A DNA stretch of 7,566 bases. Origin: Opitutia bacterium UBA4654 (GTDB lineage: Bacteria > Verrucomicrobiota > Verrucomicrobiia > Opitutales > Intestinicryptomonadaceae). Location: positions 19,978 through 27,543 of the forward strand of contig DHMA01000134.1 in NCBI GenBank assembly GCA_002405555.1, written 5' to 3'. This document shows positions 6,046 through 7,566 of this stretch, piece after piece. The position numbers and the translations under genes were made by a program. The notes below the pieces were generated by a model that saw only the letters and a program-made list of their open reading frames with translations, made no database searches and had not been told where the DNA came from. How positions within the stretch are numbered: position 1 is the stretch's first letter; every line of letters starts with the position of its first letter.

Positions 6046-6300
6046 TTAATGGAGGGTGTCGCGCTCGACGTTTTTGAGCTTTCCGCCCTGCCTGTTGTGT
6101 TTGTTTTTCGACAGTTTGTCGCAGCTCTGCGCGTTGCATTCGGGCTTTTTTTGCTTTTGCTCCGCAGCGTTCGCGCAGTCTTTCTGCCCGCACTGCTGGG
6201 TTTGTTGCGCGGTTTTTGCCGCGCACGATTCTCCGCCGCATGCCGCGAACGCCGCGCAGGCGAAGAATGCCGCGCACAATAACGTTATGGTTTTTTTCAT
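6046..6300 (-). CDS. Small Cys-rich putative lipoprotein
   Basis: An 84-residue protein with no family that I recognise. MKKTITLLCAAFFACAAFA is a signal sequence, and AFAAC with Cys21 is a plausible though not ideal lipobox, so a lipid-anchored or secreted envelope protein is likely. The mature part holds three C-X4-C units: CGGESC (21-26), CGQKDC (37-42) and CNAQSC (55-60), separated by Gln/Lys-rich linkers, and ends in a basic tail with DKLSKNKHNRQGGKLKN. Eight Cys in 84 residues suggest metal binding or thiol chemistry; this is inference. The start is fixed by a good SD, AAAGGA, 5 nt before the ATG (bases 6306-6311), which lies within a hairpin. It is 53 nt after tlyA on the same strand, probably co-transcribed, and convergent with the FadL-type gene. 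The repeats recall small Cys-rich RiPP-type metal-buffering precursors, but no DUF692 enzyme is in view. Confidence 0.7.
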   Translation of the reverse strand: MKKTITLLCAAFFACAAFAACGGESCAAKTAQQTQQCGQKDCANAAEQKQKKPECNAQSCDKLSKNKHNRQGGKLKNVERDTLH

Positions 6301-6302
6301 GA

Positions 6303-6348
6303 TTATCCTTTCGTCCGCATAATGTCGGCGGAAAACGCGAAAGGATAA
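6303..6348 (-). promoter_or_regulatory. Hairpin masking the SD of the Cys-rich lipoprotein gene
   Basis: TTATCCTTTCG (6303-6313) and CGAAAGGATAA (6338-6348) are perfect 11-base complements. Inside, TCCGC (6314-6318) pairs with GCGGA (6328-6332), leaving a 5-nt bulge (6333-6337) and a 9-nt loop. In the minus-strand mRNA the downstream arm contains the AAAGGA SD, so the folded RNA would hide it. The element fills nearly all of the gap between the tlyA stop and the lipoprotein ATG. A regulatory or thermosensor role is inference. Confidence 0.5.
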
Positions 6349-6353
6349 GCCTT

Positions 6354-7106
6354 CTAAGCGCGCTTTTTTTCGAAGCCTATAAGATATTCCAGATTGCCGT
6401 CGCCGCCTTTGATTTTGGACTCGCACTCGCCGACGAATTCGGCGTCGGGGAAATTGTCGGAAACGTGCTTTTTGATTTTTTCGAGAGCCTGTTTTCTTAG
6501 GCAGCCGTCGCGCAGAACGCCCCTGTTTTTGCGCATTACCGACGGCGACGTCTCGAACTGCGGCTTCACGAGGCATACGACAGTTCCCGACGGTTTGAGG
6601 ACATTCCAGAGCCTGTCGAAAACCTTTTCGAGCGAGATGAACGAGAGGTCGGCGCAAACGAAGTCGAAGAGTTTGCCGTCGAAAAATTCGGGGGACACGT
6701 CGCGAATGTCGGTTTTTTCGAAATTGCGCACGCGGGGGTCGGCGAGCAGTTTTGGGTGCAGCTGCCCCGCTCCGACGTCCACGCAGTACGAGCATGCCGC
6801 CCCGCGCGACAACGCGCAGTCCGTAAATCCGCCGGTAGACGCGCCCGCGTCGAGAATTTCCGCTCCGTGCAGATCCATTCCGAACGCGTCGAGAAAGCCC
6901 TCCAATTTAAGCCCCGCGCGGGAGACGAATTTCAGAGTCTGGGCGTCCGCCGCAATAGAAAGTTCGGCGTCGTCGGGAAGTTTGCGCGATGGCTTGTCTA
7001 CGGGTTTGCCGCCGCAGAGAAGCTTGCCCTCCTCTATGAGGGCGCGGGCTTTCGAGCGGCTTTCGGCAAGCCCGCGGGCGGCGGCGAGTTCGTCGGCGCG
7101 TGTCAT
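6354..7106 (-). CDS. tlyA: TlyA family rRNA (cytidine-2'-O)-methyltransferase
   Basis: SAM-dependent 2'-O-methyltransferase for rRNA cytidines (23S C1920 and, in some forms, 16S C1409, E. coli numbering); known for its link to capreomycin susceptibility in mycobacteria. The 250-residue protein has an N-terminal S4 RNA-binding domain (about 3-58, GLAESRSKARALIEEGKLLCGGKPVDKPSRKL), then VSRAGLKLEGFL and the SAM motif LDAGASTGGFTDCALSRGA (85-103). CADLSFISL, LVKPQFE and GNLEYL follow. Lys67, Asp153, Lys181 and Glu240 fit the K-D-K-E tetrad of 2'-O-methyltransferases. The short N terminus looks more like the type I form that acts only on 23S rRNA, which is tentative. The ATG overlaps the stop of the upstream small gene (ATGA), so translation is probably coupled. 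The weak SD includes AGG in GCAGGCG. Complete. Confidence 0.93.
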   Translation of the reverse strand: MTRADELAAARGLAESRSKARALIEEGKLLCGGKPVDKPSRKLPDDAELSIAADAQTLKFVSRAGLKLEGFLDAFGMDLHGAEILDAGASTGGFTDCALSRGAACSYCVDVGAGQLHPKLLADPRVRNFEKTDIRDVSPEFFDGKLFDFVCADLSFISLEKVFDRLWNVLKPSGTVVCLVKPQFETSPSVMRKNRGVLRDGCLRKQALEKIKKHVSDNFPDAEFVGECESKIKGGDGNLEYLIGFEKKRA

Positions 7107-7372
7107 TTCGCCTGCTTGGGTTTGTAGGTGATTTCGAAATACTGCGGAATGCCGTCTTCGCTGTTGCGTATGTTTTCGACCGCCGTTCCGCCCTCGGTAA
7201 TCAGGGTGTAGACAAGCGCGCCCAGCCCGAAGAGGAACGCCGCGACAATCGCCGTGCCGATTGCGGCAAACAGCAGTCCGCCGCGCCCGCGCCTGAACGT
7301 CGGCGCCATTCCCTTGAAGCCTTTTGTGTAGGTCTTCGACTTCGCGATAACCCTGTTTTCGTCTATCATCAT
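7103..7372 (-). CDS. Hypothetical single-TM small membrane protein
   Basis: An 89-residue protein from the ATG at 7372 that I do not recognise. It has a polar, basic N-terminal part (about residues 1-32, including FRRGRGG), one long Gly/Ala-rich hydrophobic segment (about 32-59, GGLLFAAIGTAIVAAFLFGLGALVYTLI) and a short polar tail ending PQYFEITYKPKQAK. The positive charges before the helix suggest an N-in orientation with the tail in the periplasm. A TTG at 7408 would add 12 residues; I prefer ATG, although neither has a clear SD. The stop overlaps the tlyA start by 4 bases (ATGA), supporting a real, translated gene in the same operon. A weak TTGAAA/GAAAAT pair (7408-7403, 7386-7381) could be its promoter, giving almost no leader. 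Confidence 0.65.
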   Translation of the reverse strand: MMIDENRVIAKSKTYTKGFKGMAPTFRRGRGGLLFAAIGTAIVAAFLFGLGALVYTLITEGGTAVENIRNSEDGIPQYFEITYKPKQAK

Positions 7373-7421
7373 CACTTGGTATTTTCGGACGAAACCGCGC
7401 GTTTTCAAGCCAAAAGAGTGA

Positions 7422-7452
7422 TTGACAAGCCGCGCCGCCGTTTTAATGTATT
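7422..7452 (+). promoter_or_regulatory. Candidate promoter for the gene at the right edge
   Basis: A perfect TTGACA (7422-7427) lies about 100 nt before the ATG at 7523. The -10 is unclear: TGTATT (7447-7452) has 4 of 6 matches at 19 bp, and TTTAAT (7442-7447) has 5 of 6 but at only 14 bp. The site lies in the spacer between divergent genes. Confidence 0.35.
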
Positions 7453-7522
7453 TTCGACTTTTCGGGGGGATTTGTCGGATTCTTCATGTTTCCTTGCCTA
7501 TCCCTCCGCGGGGGATTGATAT

Positions 7523-7566
7523 ATGAAAAAGACATTTTCTTTTGCGACAGTTTCCTTTTTTGCGTT
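7523..7566 (+). CDS. Start of a secreted or membrane protein (3' end outside window)
   Basis: Only the first 14 codons are visible: MKKTFSFATVSFFA. Two Lys followed by a hydrophobic run is the start of a Sec signal peptide or a signal anchor. GGGGGA (7510-7515) is a good SD, 7 nt from the ATG. A small hairpin (7500-7506 with 7510-7516) covers that SD. The product cannot be identified. Confidence 0.6.
   Translation, partial: MKKTFSFATVSFFA

Noticed and set aside
5432..6277. A 281-codon minus-strand frame opposite the FadL-type gene.
   Set aside because: Antisense shadow that crosses the terminator; Arg-rich with no recognisable domain.
6356..6365. AAGCGCGCTT followed by T's at the tlyA 3' end, considered as a plus-strand terminator.
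   Set aside because: It has no loop, lies over the tlyA stop and last codons, and no plus-strand gene ends there.

Overview
This is an ordinary chromosomal stretch from a Gram-negative, fairly GC-rich bacterium. The outer-membrane FadL-type barrel and the lipoprotein and Sec signal peptides show the Gram-negative envelope. Gene content, weak or absent Shine-Dalgarno (SD) sequences before several genes, and a DUF2284 protein typical of anaerobes suggest a gut- or anoxic-habitat organism. Verrucomicrobiota (Opitutae-like) is my tentative guess, but no rRNA or marker gene in the window settles it. I see no mobile element, CRISPR array, tRNA or rRNA.

Layout. Bases 1-675 (+) hold the C-terminal part of an AI-2E-family membrane transporter. 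After a promoter-like site (686-714) comes a tight three-gene (+) operon: murQ (805-1614, MurNAc-6-phosphate etherase), a sodium:solute symporter (1618-3123) 3 nt later, and a DUF2284 eight-cysteine metal-binding protein (3123-3632) whose start overlaps the symporter stop. Together they suggest Na+-coupled uptake and catabolism of a peptidoglycan amino sugar, probably MurNAc. The sugar kinase is not in the window.

Bases 3702-4373 (+) encode a TetR-family repressor with an unusual basic tail. A 362-nt gap follows, with a long bulged inverted repeat (4411-4498), a rho-independent terminator (4597-4620), and two palindromes sharing TGAAC/GTTCA half-sites, one of them inside the -35/-10 spacer of a TTGACA promoter. 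That promoter drives a FadL/OmpP1-type outer-membrane transporter (4736-5965). The arrangement suggests that the TetR protein represses the transporter, perhaps in response to a fatty acid or other hydrophobic ligand. A strong terminator (5990-6029) ends this unit.

Converging on it from the (-) strand is a probable operon: a one-TM small protein (7372-7103), tlyA (7106-6354, rRNA 2'-O-methyltransferase, ATGA overlap) and a small Cys-rich lipoprotein (6300-6046). The lipoprotein's SD lies in a hairpin that fills the gap after tlyA. At the right edge a secreted or membrane protein begins (7523, +) and runs off the window.

The regulatory layout around the FadL gene, the SD-masking hairpin and the Cys-rich lipoprotein are the most interesting points. 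I did not find a convincing wholly new system.
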